Shown: positions 52,480-60,895 of the stretch, one piece after another
How the letters are laid out: every line of letters starts with the position of its first letter
Position numbering within the stretch: the stretch's first letter is position 1
From: Rhodobiaceae bacterium
Lineage (GTDB): Bacteria > Pseudomonadota > Alphaproteobacteria > Rhizobiales > Tepidamorphaceae
Direction of reading: 5' to 3'
Assembly: GCA_020637895.1 (NCBI GenBank)
Contig: JACKJP010000006.1
Location: forward strand, 62,001-126,000
Length of the DNA: 64,000 nt
Translations under genes and position numbers: made by a program
Notes under the pieces: generated by a model
The model's input: only the letters and a program-made list of their open reading frames with translations
What the model was told of the DNA's origin: nothing
Databases searched by the model: none

Positions 52480-53100
52480 ATGAGTAGCGAGACGAAAATG
52501 CAGAAAGACAAAACTGATCGCGGACGACGCAAGCTTGTCCTTGGAGCACCGGCGCTATTATTGGGCGTGGCAATCTCCCGCCCGGCGCTCGCGCTTTCCC
52601 CGACACCCCGGCAAAGCGAGGGGCCGTTCTATCCGCGCAGTATCCCGACGGACAGCGATGCAGATCTCACGGTGTTCGACGGCGTGAGGGCGCCCGGTGA
52701 GGTGATCGAGATGGCCGGCCGGCTGCTCGATGCCAAGGGGCAGGCGTTGCCCGGCGGACATATTGAAATCTGGCACTGCGACATCAATGGAGATTACGCC
52801 CATGTGGGGCGGCCGGCGTTGCCCGGCTTTCAGGGCTATGGCGCCGTCAGGACCGACGTTGCGGGCGGCTATCGGTTCAGAACGACCCTTCCCGGTGTCT
52901 ATCCAGGTCGCACGCGCCACATACACGTCAAGGTGCGCAGTGCCGATGGCTCCGATCTGACCACGCAAATGTACTTTCCCGGCGAGCCGGGCAACCAACG
53001 GGATGGCCTCTTGCGCCGCGCGGGCAATTCGGAAGCCTTGATCGCTCGTTTGGAGCCGGGGCCGCCGCCGCGCTACATTTTCGATATCGTCTTGTCGTAG
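52480..53100 (+). CDS. Exported intradiol ring-cleavage dioxygenase-like protein
   Basis: This 206-residue protein starts with a Tat-like signal ('DRGRRKLVLGAPALLLGVAISRPALALS'). The dioxygenase core has a Tyr in 'IWHCDINGDYAHV', a second Tyr in 'LPGVYPGRTRHIHVKV' and the His-x-His pair in the same motif. These are the four ferric-iron ligands of protocatechuate- and catechol-type intradiol enzymes. Its substrate is unknown; export suggests an extracytoplasmic role. ATG 52498 is an alternative start. A SnoaL-like gene follows. Confidence 0.82.
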   Translation: MSSETKMQKDKTDRGRRKLVLGAPALLLGVAISRPALALSPTPRQSEGPFYPRSIPTDSDADLTVFDGVRAPGEVIEMAGRLLDAKGQALPGGHIEIWHCDINGDYAHVGRPALPGFQGYGAVRTDVAGGYRFRTTLPGVYPGRTRHIHVKVRSADGSDLTTQMYFPGEPGNQRDGLLRRAGNSEALIARLEPGPPPRYIFDIVLS

Positions 53101-53186
53101 CGACCATAAGCGGTCGCGGCGGGCGCCTTGTCTTCGCGCTGTCATGGGTACAAGCTTCCCGGTGATCTCACCGCCGGAGGCACCCA

Positions 53187-53690
53187 ATGCCGCGTCCCAA
53201 ATCGTCGAAATCCATCGAGGAACGGCTGGACGAGATCGAGGACCGTTTCGAAATCCTTCAACTTCTGGCGTCTTACGGGCCGGCAGCCGATTCAATGAAC
53301 TGGCCGCTGATGGAGAGGATCTGGGCCGCCGACATGACCTATGAAATGGGCGTGCTGGGCGTCGCCAATGGCCATGATGAATGGAAGCGTGTGCTGCATG
53401 GGGAGTTTCATCAGGGCCTGATGAAAAGCGGTTCAGCGCATCTGACCATGATGCCGCATGTCGTCATCGACGGTGACAGGGCGACCGCGACCGGATACGC
53501 GCTCGTGGTGAAACAGGACAGCGACGATCCGGGCGATGAGCAATTCGCCATAGTCCGCTCGACGGCGGTCCGATGGGAGCTTGAGCGGTCTGAAGGGCGC
53601 TGGGTCATCAAGCGCCGGCGTAATCAGTCGCTGAATGGCAGCGGCGCCTCAAAGGATCTTCTCAGAAGGGTTACGGAAGGCCCCGAATAA
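53187..53690 (+). CDS. SnoaL/NTF2-like protein
   Basis: This 167-residue protein begins with a helix ('SIEERLDEIEDRFEILQLLASYGPAADSMNWPLMERIWAADMTYEM') and continues with the antiparallel sheet of an NTF2-like cone ('HLTMMPHVVIDGDRATATGYALVVKQD', 'RWELERSEGRWVIKRRRNQSL'). Members include small-molecule isomerases and hydratases. It lies 86 bases after the dioxygenase gene. Confidence 0.8.
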   Translation: MPRPKSSKSIEERLDEIEDRFEILQLLASYGPAADSMNWPLMERIWAADMTYEMGVLGVANGHDEWKRVLHGEFHQGLMKSGSAHLTMMPHVVIDGDRATATGYALVVKQDSDDPGDEQFAIVRSTAVRWELERSEGRWVIKRRRNQSLNGSGASKDLLRRVTEGPE

Positions 53691-53806
53691 TGCGCCCTGA
53701 CGCGGCGCAGGCGACCAGTCCAACCGGACGCCTTCGCGCCATCCCAATCCTAACAGTTAGCCAATCAGCAAAGTTTTTCTTGCGCGAGTATCGCGCCGCA
53801 TGATAG

Positions 53807-53822
53807 TTAGCCATATGGCTAA
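53807..53822. promoter_or_regulatory. 16-bp perfect palindrome over the ArsR start codon
   Basis: TTAGCCATATGGCTAA includes the ATG of the ArsR-type gene. A related half, AGTTAGCCA, is at 53755-53763, exactly 50 bases upstream of the same half in the palindrome. This is a likely autoregulatory operator. Confidence 0.7.
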
Positions 53823-54156
53823 GCATGATCCTGGACTTTCGCTTCTATTTCACGCCCTCGCGGATCCGACGCGCCGCTCTATCCTGATGGGGCTCGCCGA
53901 AAGGCCGGCGCGCGTAACGGACCTGTCGGCCCCGACGGGCTTCAGCCTGCCAACCGTGATGCGGCACCTGTCGGTACTGGAGGAGGCGGGGCTGATTACG
54001 ACCGCCAAGGACGGACGGGTGCGCACCTGCGCCATCGTTCCAGGCGCGCTGGCGCCGGTTCAGACATGGCTTGATGAACAACGATCCCTGTGGGAGGCGA
54101 GGCTCGGCAGGCTTGACGCCTTTGCGACGAAGGCGATGAAGAAGGGCAGTCAATGA
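53815..54156 (+). CDS. ArsR-family repressor paired with AHSA1 protein
   Basis: This 113-residue winged-helix protein ('LLFHALADPTRRSILMGLAERPARVTDLSAPTGFSLPTVMRHLSVLEEAGLITTAKDGRVRTCAIVPGALAPVQTWL') has no metal-binding cysteine pair. ArsR proteins of this type are co-coded with an SRPBCC/AHSA1 protein. It overlaps that gene by 4 bases. The start within a palindrome suggests it represses itself. The frame from 53800 is longer by five residues. Confidence 0.9.
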   Translation: MAKHDPGLSLLFHALADPTRRSILMGLAERPARVTDLSAPTGFSLPTVMRHLSVLEEAGLITTAKDGRVRTCAIVPGALAPVQTWLDEQRSLWEARLGRLDAFATKAMKKGSQ

Positions 54157-54629
54157 CATCCGAACAGAATGCGAATGCAGGCTCCCCGGCCGACCGGACG
54201 ATGGTGCTGCAAAGGTTGATACAGGCGCCCAGAACCGTCGTCTGGAACAGCTGGATGAATGAGGAGACCTTGCCGCAATGGTGGGGACCGGACGGGTTTT
54301 CCTGCCGCACGAAAAGGATCGATCTCAGATCGGGGGGCGAATGGGTCTTCGACATGATCGCGCCGGACGGGACGGTGTTTCCGAACCATCACCTCTATAC
54401 GGAGGTTCGTCCCGAAGAGCGGATCGAATATACGCTTCTCTGGGGCGAGAACGGGCCCAAACATGCCGATGCCTGGGTCACATTCGAGGAGCGGAACGGC
54501 GCGACGATGGTAACGCTCGGCATGGTGTTCAGCTCTGAGGCAGAGTTTCAGGAGGCGAAGGGCTTCGGCGCCATCGAGCTTGGCCAGCAAACGCTGGGCA
54601 AGCTGGAGCGGCTGGTTACGTCCGGCTAG
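54153..54629 (+). CDS. SRPBCC/AHSA1-family protein
   Basis: This 158-residue protein shows the AHSA1 pattern: 'LQRLIQAPRTVVWNSWMNEETLPQWWGPDGFSCRTKRIDLRSGGEWVFDMIAPDG' and 'YTEVRPEERIEYTLLWGENG', ending 'LGKLERLV'. It forms a START-like cavity for a hydrophobic ligand. It is coupled to the ArsR gene. Confidence 0.9.
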   Translation: MTSEQNANAGSPADRTMVLQRLIQAPRTVVWNSWMNEETLPQWWGPDGFSCRTKRIDLRSGGEWVFDMIAPDGTVFPNHHLYTEVRPEERIEYTLLWGENGPKHADAWVTFEERNGATMVTLGMVFSSEAEFQEAKGFGAIELGQQTLGKLERLVTSG

Positions 54630-54696
54630 GTGCGTTCGGGCCTGTGGCGCTCGTGTTTCAGGTGCCATGCGGGCGATATGTAACTCTTGTCCCCCG

Positions 54697-55707
54697 TCAC
54701 TCGCCTGCCATTCTCACCACGATCTTGCCCTTGGCGCGGCCCGATTCCAGATAGGCGAAGGCTTCTCCGATATCGCTGAACGGGAATACCCGGTCGATAA
54801 CAGGCTTGAGCGTTCCGTCATCGATCCAGCGCCCAAGCTCGCCAAGTTCCGATCCGCTCGGGTGCATGAACAGGTAGCGGTAGGTGACGCCGTGCTTCTT
54901 TGCTTCGGCGCGGATACGCCAGCTTGCGAACCAGAAAAGCGCGGCGAGGCCCGCGCCGCGGCCAAGATCCTTGCGCGCTGTCAGCGGCTCGGGCATGCCG
55001 GCGACGGAGACGACCGTGCCGCCCGGCTTCACGACGGCGAAGCTTTCCATCAGCGTCTCGCCGCCAACAAGATCGAATGCCGCATCCATATCGCGGACAT
55101 GATCTGCGATGCGCTGCGAGGTGTAATCGACGACGGCGTCGGCGCCGAGACTTTCCACCAGTGCTCGGCCACGCGGCGAGGCTGTGGTCGTCACATGCGC
55201 GCCGAGGCGTTTTGCGATCTGAATGGCGAAGGTTCCGACGCCGCCGGCGCCGCCGGGAATGAAAACGCGGCTTCCGCTCGCCAGGTGCAATTCGTCGCGT
55301 AGCGCCTGCAGCGCCGTCAGTCCGGCCAGGGGAACGCCGGCCGCCTGCTCGAATGTCGCCGTTGCGGGCATTTTCGCCAGCAGCTCTTCAGGCACGATCG
55401 CGTAGTCGGCAAACGCCCCCATCGTGCCTTTGGGCATTCGGGCAAAAACATGCTCGCCCGCCGCAACGCCGGTGACGCCTGCCCCTGCCGCCTCCACCAC
55501 GCCTGCGAGTTCATTGCCCATGACGGCCGGCAGGGCGAGCCGCTGAACCACCCGAAGCTTGCCCTCGCGGGTTTTGAAATCGACCGGATTGAGGCCGGCG
55601 GCATGGACACGCACCAGAACGTCGCCCGGACCGGCTGCGGGACGCGGCATATCGCGAAGCTCTGCAGCTTCCGGGCCACCATATCGTGTCAGGGCATAGG
55701 CTTTCAT
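54697..55707 (-). CDS. Zinc-independent NAD(P)-dependent medium-chain dehydrogenase/quinone oxidoreductase
   Basis: This 336-residue protein is of the MDR type. It starts 'MKAYALTRYGGPEAAELRDMPRPAAGPGDVLVRVHAAGLNPVDFKTREG' and has the NAD(P) loop 'VFIPGGAGGVGTFAIQIAKRLGAHVTTTAS'. It lacks the structural-zinc cysteines, as in quinone oxidoreductases. ATG 55707 fits the family start. No operon partner is evident. Confidence 0.9.
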   Translation of the reverse strand: MKAYALTRYGGPEAAELRDMPRPAAGPGDVLVRVHAAGLNPVDFKTREGKLRVVQRLALPAVMGNELAGVVEAAGAGVTGVAAGEHVFARMPKGTMGAFADYAIVPEELLAKMPATATFEQAAGVPLAGLTALQALRDELHLASGSRVFIPGGAGGVGTFAIQIAKRLGAHVTTTASPRGRALVESLGADAVVDYTSQRIADHVRDMDAAFDLVGGETLMESFAVVKPGGTVVSVAGMPEPLTARKDLGRGAGLAALFWFASWRIRAEAKKHGVTYRYLFMHPSGSELGELGRWIDDGTLKPVIDRVFPFSDIGEAFAYLESGRAKGKIVVRMAGE

Positions 55708-55765
55708 AAAGCCGGAGTATGTCCGATGACGGCGAGCATGGATAGGATTGCCGTGACGACTGCGA

Positions 55766-57577
55766 TCAGACGGTTTGCCGCGCCGATACCTCGAAAATGG
55801 ACTTTCCGGCGCCGCAATGAACGACATTCAGGCGGCCGTCATCGACCGGCCTGATGTCGACAATTTTCCCACCTTCAAGCGGGCGAAGAGATGCGTCCGC
55901 TTCGGTGCGTATGTAAAAGTGCGCTTCGCTGCCACAGTCGATTTCGATCCGGCCGGCGCCGAGCGATATTTCCACGGCATTGTCGAGATGAGATCGGTAA
56001 CGCCGTTCAGCGCCTGACGTCGCTACGAATTCCACCCACGGATAGTGCGCGCGCATGAGGGAGATGAGGGCGTCTAGCTGGTGCAGCATGCCCGGCTCGC
56101 CGGCATCGTTGGCGATCTTCCATTGCAGCATTTCGGCATTGCGGTGATAGGCAATCTCGCCACCGGGGTCAGGAATATCATAGACGTCGTCGGCATGGAT
56201 GAAATGCGTCCACACGCCCATGGCGGCGAGCTGCGAGAGCATCATGAGGCGCACGACCGGCTCGGCAATGTAGCCATAGGTCTCGCGCGGAATGCAGGTC
56301 AGTCGCGGCTCCCAGGGTTCGGGTCCGAAGTCGCGATATTCGCCCAGATCGAATTCACCCAGCGAATATAGGCCGCAGACGACCGATATTTCCGGAAAGA
56401 CATTCTTGAGCGTTCGGGCATGGTCGGGTCCATACCAGTTGTTGGCAGGTACCCACGAGACAGGTGGCGTTGGCGCAACGCAGTCGATCCAAAGATCGCG
56501 GGCAAGGCGCAGCTTGTATTCTAGCATGTCCTGATCGGGCCAGCCTTCGGCGGTCAGCGGGTCGTGATTATAGCCGTGAAAGCCGTATTCATCGCCCTCC
56601 GGTAGCGGCCTTGCGAGCGCGAATCGCGCCTGCAGCACTTCTTTGCCGCTGGCGATATTATGGGATTGGCGTTGCGCATTGGGGCCATTGTCGACGTCGT
56701 GGTAGTTCGTGACGACATACCAGCTGTATTTCAGCCGGTGCTTTTCCCGCAGCGCCATGATGTCGTCGTACCAGGGCCCGAACAGGAAGCCGTCGCGATC
56801 GAGGCCGGGATACTCCCGCGTTATCGGTGCCAGCTCGGCGCTGGAAAGTGAGGGCGGAAAATCATCGATCTGGAACAACGCAAAGCCGCCCGTCGCCGCG
56901 ACGCCAGTGCCCATGGATGCCAAAACGTGGTGAAGAAGAATTCCCCGCATCGGGCGCGCGGCGAGTACGCCGGTGTTCCAGTAGATCACCCGGCCCGTGC
57001 CGTGCCCGCGCCTCCAGGCGACCGGGCGCCCATCGAGATCGGTGGCGAGCAGGGCGCATTCAGCCGGCAATGCGCCTGATGCAATATCGAAACGGCTATG
57101 ATCGACCACCCAGTCAGCGTCTTCGATGCGCAGGCCGTCAAAACCGGGTGTGATCTCGGCTTCGAAGATGAAGCCGCGCGTTGAATGCATGTCCGGATCA
57201 CGTTCGATCTCGCCCATGCCGAACATCGACGACAATCCTTCATGCCAGCAGCGATAGGCGACCAGCATGCCGCCGCCACCGAAGACGAAACGCTCCAGCA
57301 TGGCAGCCTTGTCCGACGGGAGTTCCCAGATATTTTCCGTACAGATGACAATCGACCGATAGGCGGCGAGGGGCGGCCAGGCCGATCTGCGCGCCAGATC
57401 GAGGACGGAGTACCGCATTCTGGCGAATTCCATCGCCGCGCAGAGATTTTCCATCACGACAAGGCCGTCGTGGTCACCGGCATGGCAGATGACCAGCACC
57501 TCCTGAGATCTCGAAGAGGCGGTCGCGTTGGCTGGTTCATTATTTTGCGGGTTACGCCGGAACGGCCAGATCTTCAT
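55766..57577 (-). CDS. DUF2194 protein, deacetylase-like, polysaccharide locus
   Basis: This is a 603-residue protein. After about 25 residues comes a Rossmann/GATase-like domain ('VLVICHAGDHDGLVVMENLCAAMEFARMRYSVLDLA', 'CTENIWELPSDKAAMLERFVFGGGGMLVAY'). From about 245 there is a deacetylase-like domain with Asp-Asp in 'FALFQIDDFPPS' and a His-x3-His-like 'EYGFHGYNHDPL', the metal-site logic of CE4 enzymes. A beta-sandwich tail ends it. The combination recalls PelA of the Pel polysaccharide system. It has no signal peptide from ATG 57577. It is divergent from the glycosyltransferase gene. Confidence 0.75.
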   Translation of the reverse strand: MKIWPFRRNPQNNEPANATASSRSQEVLVICHAGDHDGLVVMENLCAAMEFARMRYSVLDLARRSAWPPLAAYRSIVICTENIWELPSDKAAMLERFVFGGGGMLVAYRCWHEGLSSMFGMGEIERDPDMHSTRGFIFEAEITPGFDGLRIEDADWVVDHSRFDIASGALPAECALLATDLDGRPVAWRRGHGTGRVIYWNTGVLAARPMRGILLHHVLASMGTGVAATGGFALFQIDDFPPSLSSAELAPITREYPGLDRDGFLFGPWYDDIMALREKHRLKYSWYVVTNYHDVDNGPNAQRQSHNIASGKEVLQARFALARPLPEGDEYGFHGYNHDPLTAEGWPDQDMLEYKLRLARDLWIDCVAPTPPVSWVPANNWYGPDHARTLKNVFPEISVVCGLYSLGEFDLGEYRDFGPEPWEPRLTCIPRETYGYIAEPVVRLMMLSQLAAMGVWTHFIHADDVYDIPDPGGEIAYHRNAEMLQWKIANDAGEPGMLHQLDALISLMRAHYPWVEFVATSGAERRYRSHLDNAVEISLGAGRIEIDCGSEAHFYIRTEADASLRPLEGGKIVDIRPVDDGRLNVVHCGAGKSIFEVSARQTV

Positions 57578-57669
57578 TGCCCTGTCCGGTTCTTTCTTGT
57601 TTCCCGCGCGGCAGTTGCCGCATAAAAGTTGCGAACATAAGATTGATTTCCATCGGACGGCAGACAAGC

Positions 57670-58800
57670 ATGTTGCGTCAGACAATGCCCCATGAAATAC
57701 GGCAAGGGGCGACCAGCCGGCCTCTGAACATCCTCGTCTGTCCCGACCAGCCCGACTGGGCTTTCGACAACATTGCGCAGAATATCGCAAGGTTTGCCGG
57801 TGAAAATAGACTTTCCAAGCTCTTCATGAAGGATGTGATCGGAAACGAGCACAAGTTCTTCGAAACGATATTTCTCAAGCGGATAGACCTTTGCCACGTA
57901 TTCTGGCGCGAAGACCTCTTCTACCTCTTTCATCCGCAGACGATCGAAAAAGCCGCCCGCGCCCTTGGCATTGAATATGAAACGCTGGTGCGGGCGTTCA
58001 ACAGCTGTGCCTTCACGACGTCGGTCTACGATCATCTGTTCAGCAAGCCGGAAGAAATGCGGGCGCGTCGCTCAGGCTTTGCGGCGCTCGACGGCTACAC
58101 AGTTTCATCCAGCAAACTCTTCGACATCTATTCGCGTGAATCTTCATTGCCCGCGCCCGATCTGATCATCTCCGACGGTGTGGATACAGAACATTTCTCT
58201 CCCGCAACGGAGCAAAGCGTCCCGCCATCTGTCCATCTCATCGGCTGGGCCGGAAACCCCGGCTGGGGAAAGTCGTCGGAAGGATATGACGTGAAGGGCT
58301 ATGATCGCGTCTTTCGGCCAATGATGGCCGAGCTCACGGCGCGCGGGCACCGTGTCGGCGAGAGCGCCGCCATTCCGCAGGTCAAACGCATCCCCTTCAG
58401 CCAGATGCCGAACTTCTACCGCAACCTCGACATATTCGCCTGTACATCGGCAATCGAAGGCACCCCGAATACTGTTCTGGAAGCCATGGCCTGCGGTGTT
58501 CCGGTCGTTTCAACAAATGTCGGCATCGTACCTGACATATTCGGCCCGCTGCAAAGGCGGTTCATCATCGAGGACGCATCCGCCGACAGTTTTGCCGATG
58601 CGTCCGCCGAACTTATCGCCAGCCCCGAGCTGCGGCGCGCGATTTCGGCGGAAAACAGGGAGCGCGCGCTGGACTGGTCATGGGAGATCAAGGTGCGCGA
58701 CTGGTGGCCTTTCTGGGAAGGGGCTATTCGCCATGCCATGGACAGGCGTGGTGCCATCCGCCGCGAAGCTTTGTTACTGGCGCGCGATTCGAGAATCTAG
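57670..58800 (+). CDS. GT4-family glycosyltransferase
   Basis: This 376-residue protein has a variable N-terminal half and a GT-B C-terminal half: 'HLIGWAGNPGWGKSSEGYDVKGYDRVF', 'IPFSQMPNFYRNLDIFACTSAIEGTPNTVLEAMACGVPVVSTNVGIVPDIF' with the E-x7-E motif. It transfers a nucleotide-sugar residue to a growing chain. It lies 93 bases from the divergent DUF2194 gene. ATG 57670 is chosen; ATG 57685 is possible. Confidence 0.88.
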   Translation: MLRQTMPHEIRQGATSRPLNILVCPDQPDWAFDNIAQNIARFAGENRLSKLFMKDVIGNEHKFFETIFLKRIDLCHVFWREDLFYLFHPQTIEKAARALGIEYETLVRAFNSCAFTTSVYDHLFSKPEEMRARRSGFAALDGYTVSSSKLFDIYSRESSLPAPDLIISDGVDTEHFSPATEQSVPPSVHLIGWAGNPGWGKSSEGYDVKGYDRVFRPMMAELTARGHRVGESAAIPQVKRIPFSQMPNFYRNLDIFACTSAIEGTPNTVLEAMACGVPVVSTNVGIVPDIFGPLQRRFIIEDASADSFADASAELIASPELRRAISAENRERALDWSWEIKVRDWWPFWEGAIRHAMDRRGAIRREALLLARDSRI

Positions 58801-58914
58801 AAGTTGAAAACGGCTATTTTGGCTGTCAGTCGCTCCAAGATATATTGCATTGCGGGATTTGATCCGAAATAATGCCCCTTAACACATTGTTAAGAATTGG
58901 GGCAGGAGGGCGTT

Positions 58915-59892
58915 TTGGATCATTCTCGCTTGACTTTGAGTCTGGCCGATGAGCGTTGCGGCCTGTATTTTCTGGCGGGGCTGGATCAGGCGGCATCTGC
59001 CGGCCAACCCGACGTTCTGACCATCCACACGGCTGCCGGAACACTTGGCGACGATCACCTGCTGTTCATCAAGGACGCGGTGGCAGATATCGATGCCGCA
59101 CTCGTTGTCGATGTGCGCTTTCACTCGCCGAAGGATCTTTACGCGCCGGAAAGCCTTGAAAGTTTCGCGCGCCTTTTCAAGCACGATCATGTGGTTGCCG
59201 ATCCGACGGGCGCCTTCACCCGCGCGCCGGAGCTACTGGCGCTGGCGGCAAGCCTGCGGACCGAGCTTGGCGATACCGTGGAAAGAGTGCTTTGGCGTGC
59301 GCAGGATGCATCGCTTGTCCTCGTGCTGGCAACGCATGCTGTAGCGACCGACTTTGCCGGCGCGCTGCACGTCCCGGAAAAGTTGCGTTCACAAATTGCC
59401 GTGCTTGTTGATGAACTGGCAGGTGCCGGACTTAGGCATGCGATCGCCAAAGTGCAGGCGGTGGCGGCTGCGCCCGCCGGCCGATATGTCTGCATCGATC
59501 AGAAGTCGGTATTGCCACGGCGATCGGTCCAGCCAGTCAAAGCGGCGGGCATCATGGCCCGTCTGGCAGGTGCGCTGGCACTGATCGGTCTCGGTACGAT
59601 GGCGGCTGCGGCCGCGACGACACCTGGCGTTGAAGAGGATGCGCAGGCACCAACGCCCGGTATCACCGCGCTTGTCGGGCTGACGTCGCTCGGTGAGAAC
59701 GCTTTCGGCGTGCGCAACCAGTATCAGGCGGTCGGCGGGTTGCGGCTCTACTTCGGCGATACGGGCATTCTGCTTGCAAGCGCCTTCGTTGGCGGTGGAT
59801 CAGGCGGGATCGATCACCTTCTCGATCTCAACGATAACGGGGAGTCGAAGCCTATCAGGCTTGCCTATGGGGGGCTTGTCACGCCTGCCTGA
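58915..59892 (+). CDS. Hypothetical protein with a central membrane helix
   Basis: This 325-residue protein has an N-terminal soluble domain (about 1-200) that resembles a bacterial sensory domain without a named family ('DHSRLTLSLADERCGLYFLAGLDQA', 'DVRFHSPKDLYAPESLESFARLF'). One hydrophobic helix covers about 215-240 ('GIMARLAGALALIGLGTMAAAAA') and a Gly-rich outer part follows. AGGAGG sits just before TTG 58915, so TTG is preferred to other starts. It is between the glycosyltransferase and BcsS genes. Confidence 0.65.
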   Translation: MDHSRLTLSLADERCGLYFLAGLDQAASAGQPDVLTIHTAAGTLGDDHLLFIKDAVADIDAALVVDVRFHSPKDLYAPESLESFARLFKHDHVVADPTGAFTRAPELLALAASLRTELGDTVERVLWRAQDASLVLVLATHAVATDFAGALHVPEKLRSQIAVLVDELAGAGLRHAIAKVQAVAAAPAGRYVCIDQKSVLPRRSVQPVKAAGIMARLAGALALIGLGTMAAAAATTPGVEEDAQAPTPGITALVGLTSLGENAFGVRNQYQAVGGLRLYFGDTGILLASAFVGGGSGGIDHLLDLNDNGESKPIRLAYGGLVTPA

Positions 59893-60092
59893 TCTATAAC
59901 TGGCCACTAGCCATAAGGCACTGTTCGCTGTGAATTGGCATGTGCAGTGGGTGGCCACGGATCAAGTGTTTGCGTATGCGGTTTGGGATGTTGCGTTGGC
60001 CGGATGCCGACTACCTGTCGGACTTATCTGGTTTTTGTTTGAGAGCGGCGCGGGCCGGGCAATTTATTGCGGCGGGATTCAGGGGCAAATCG

Positions 60093-60866
60093 ATGACGAA
60101 GTTCAAGGCGTGTTCAGTATCGGCAAGGAAGGTGTTGCCGACAGTTCTTCTTGGAGCCGGCATGCTCCTTTCCGCGGCGAACGGTGCGTTGGCCGCCGAT
60201 CCCGAGGCCGCCTATGCGCCCGACGCCAACGATACAGTGATCTACTGGGGGCTTGACTACAGTCATGCGAACTCGAGCCAGTACGGCGTCGGTTTCGATG
60301 CGGGTTTCGTGACGGCACTAAACCGCAATATCGATGCCAGCGGATGGATTTTGACAGGTAGTGCCGGCATTTCGCGGAGCCAGACGCTCGTCGCGAACAC
60401 GGAGTCGTTCAACACTTCACTGCTGATCGGGTATCTGTGGCAGGGGCCGCGGTCTTATTTCTCGCTGAGCGGCGGCGTCAACTACATCTACAATGACGAG
60501 ACGCCTCCCGGAAGTCCCACCGATGGCGGCGAGGCTGGTGTCATCGCTCAGTACGGTTTCGAAACAAAAGCCGAGAATGCGCTCTATTTCCAGTCATATG
60601 GTTCCATCTCGTCCGCTTACAGCAGCGTCTATTTTCATGCTAAGGGCGGCTACAAGACGAGCAGTCTGAAATTCGGCGCTGAATTCACCGTGTATGACGA
60701 CAAGGGCAGCAGCGAGACGATGCGCTATGGTGTCTTTCTTGGTGATATCCCGCTTGGTCGGCTGACCATGGGCGTGTCGGCCGGATATCAGGACGAAAGG
60801 TCGCCTGGCAAGCGGGATGGGTTCTATTCCCTCGTCGAATTCTCCATGCCGATCTCCATCCGCTAG
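60093..60866 (+). CDS. bcsS: BcsS-family outer-membrane beta-barrel protein
   Basis: This 257-residue protein has a signal peptide ('LPTVLLGAGMLLSAANGALAAD') and a beta-barrel pattern ('YWGLDYSHANSSQYGVGFDAGFVTALNRNIDASGWILTGSAGIS', 'YFSLSGGVNYIYNDETPP', 'MTMGVSAGYQDERS'-type turns). It matches the cellulose-biosynthesis BcsS family of alphaproteobacteria. It probably helps export or hold a surface polysaccharide. AGGGG with 7-nt spacing precedes ATG 60093. No bcsA or bcsB is in the window. Confidence 0.82.
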   Translation: MTKFKACSVSARKVLPTVLLGAGMLLSAANGALAADPEAAYAPDANDTVIYWGLDYSHANSSQYGVGFDAGFVTALNRNIDASGWILTGSAGISRSQTLVANTESFNTSLLIGYLWQGPRSYFSLSGGVNYIYNDETPPGSPTDGGEAGVIAQYGFETKAENALYFQSYGSISSAYSSVYFHAKGGYKTSSLKFGAEFTVYDDKGSSETMRYGVFLGDIPLGRLTMGVSAGYQDERSPGKRDGFYSLVEFSMPISIR

Positions 60867-60895
60867 ATCTCGCCAGCATTCAGGCGCGCGCTTGC

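Noticed and set aside
58851..58900. Possible promoter and TTAACA-N-TGTTAA-like dyad before the TTG gene
   Set aside because: The arms ('TTAACA' and 'TGTTAA') are short and AT-rich, so a specific role cannot be supported.
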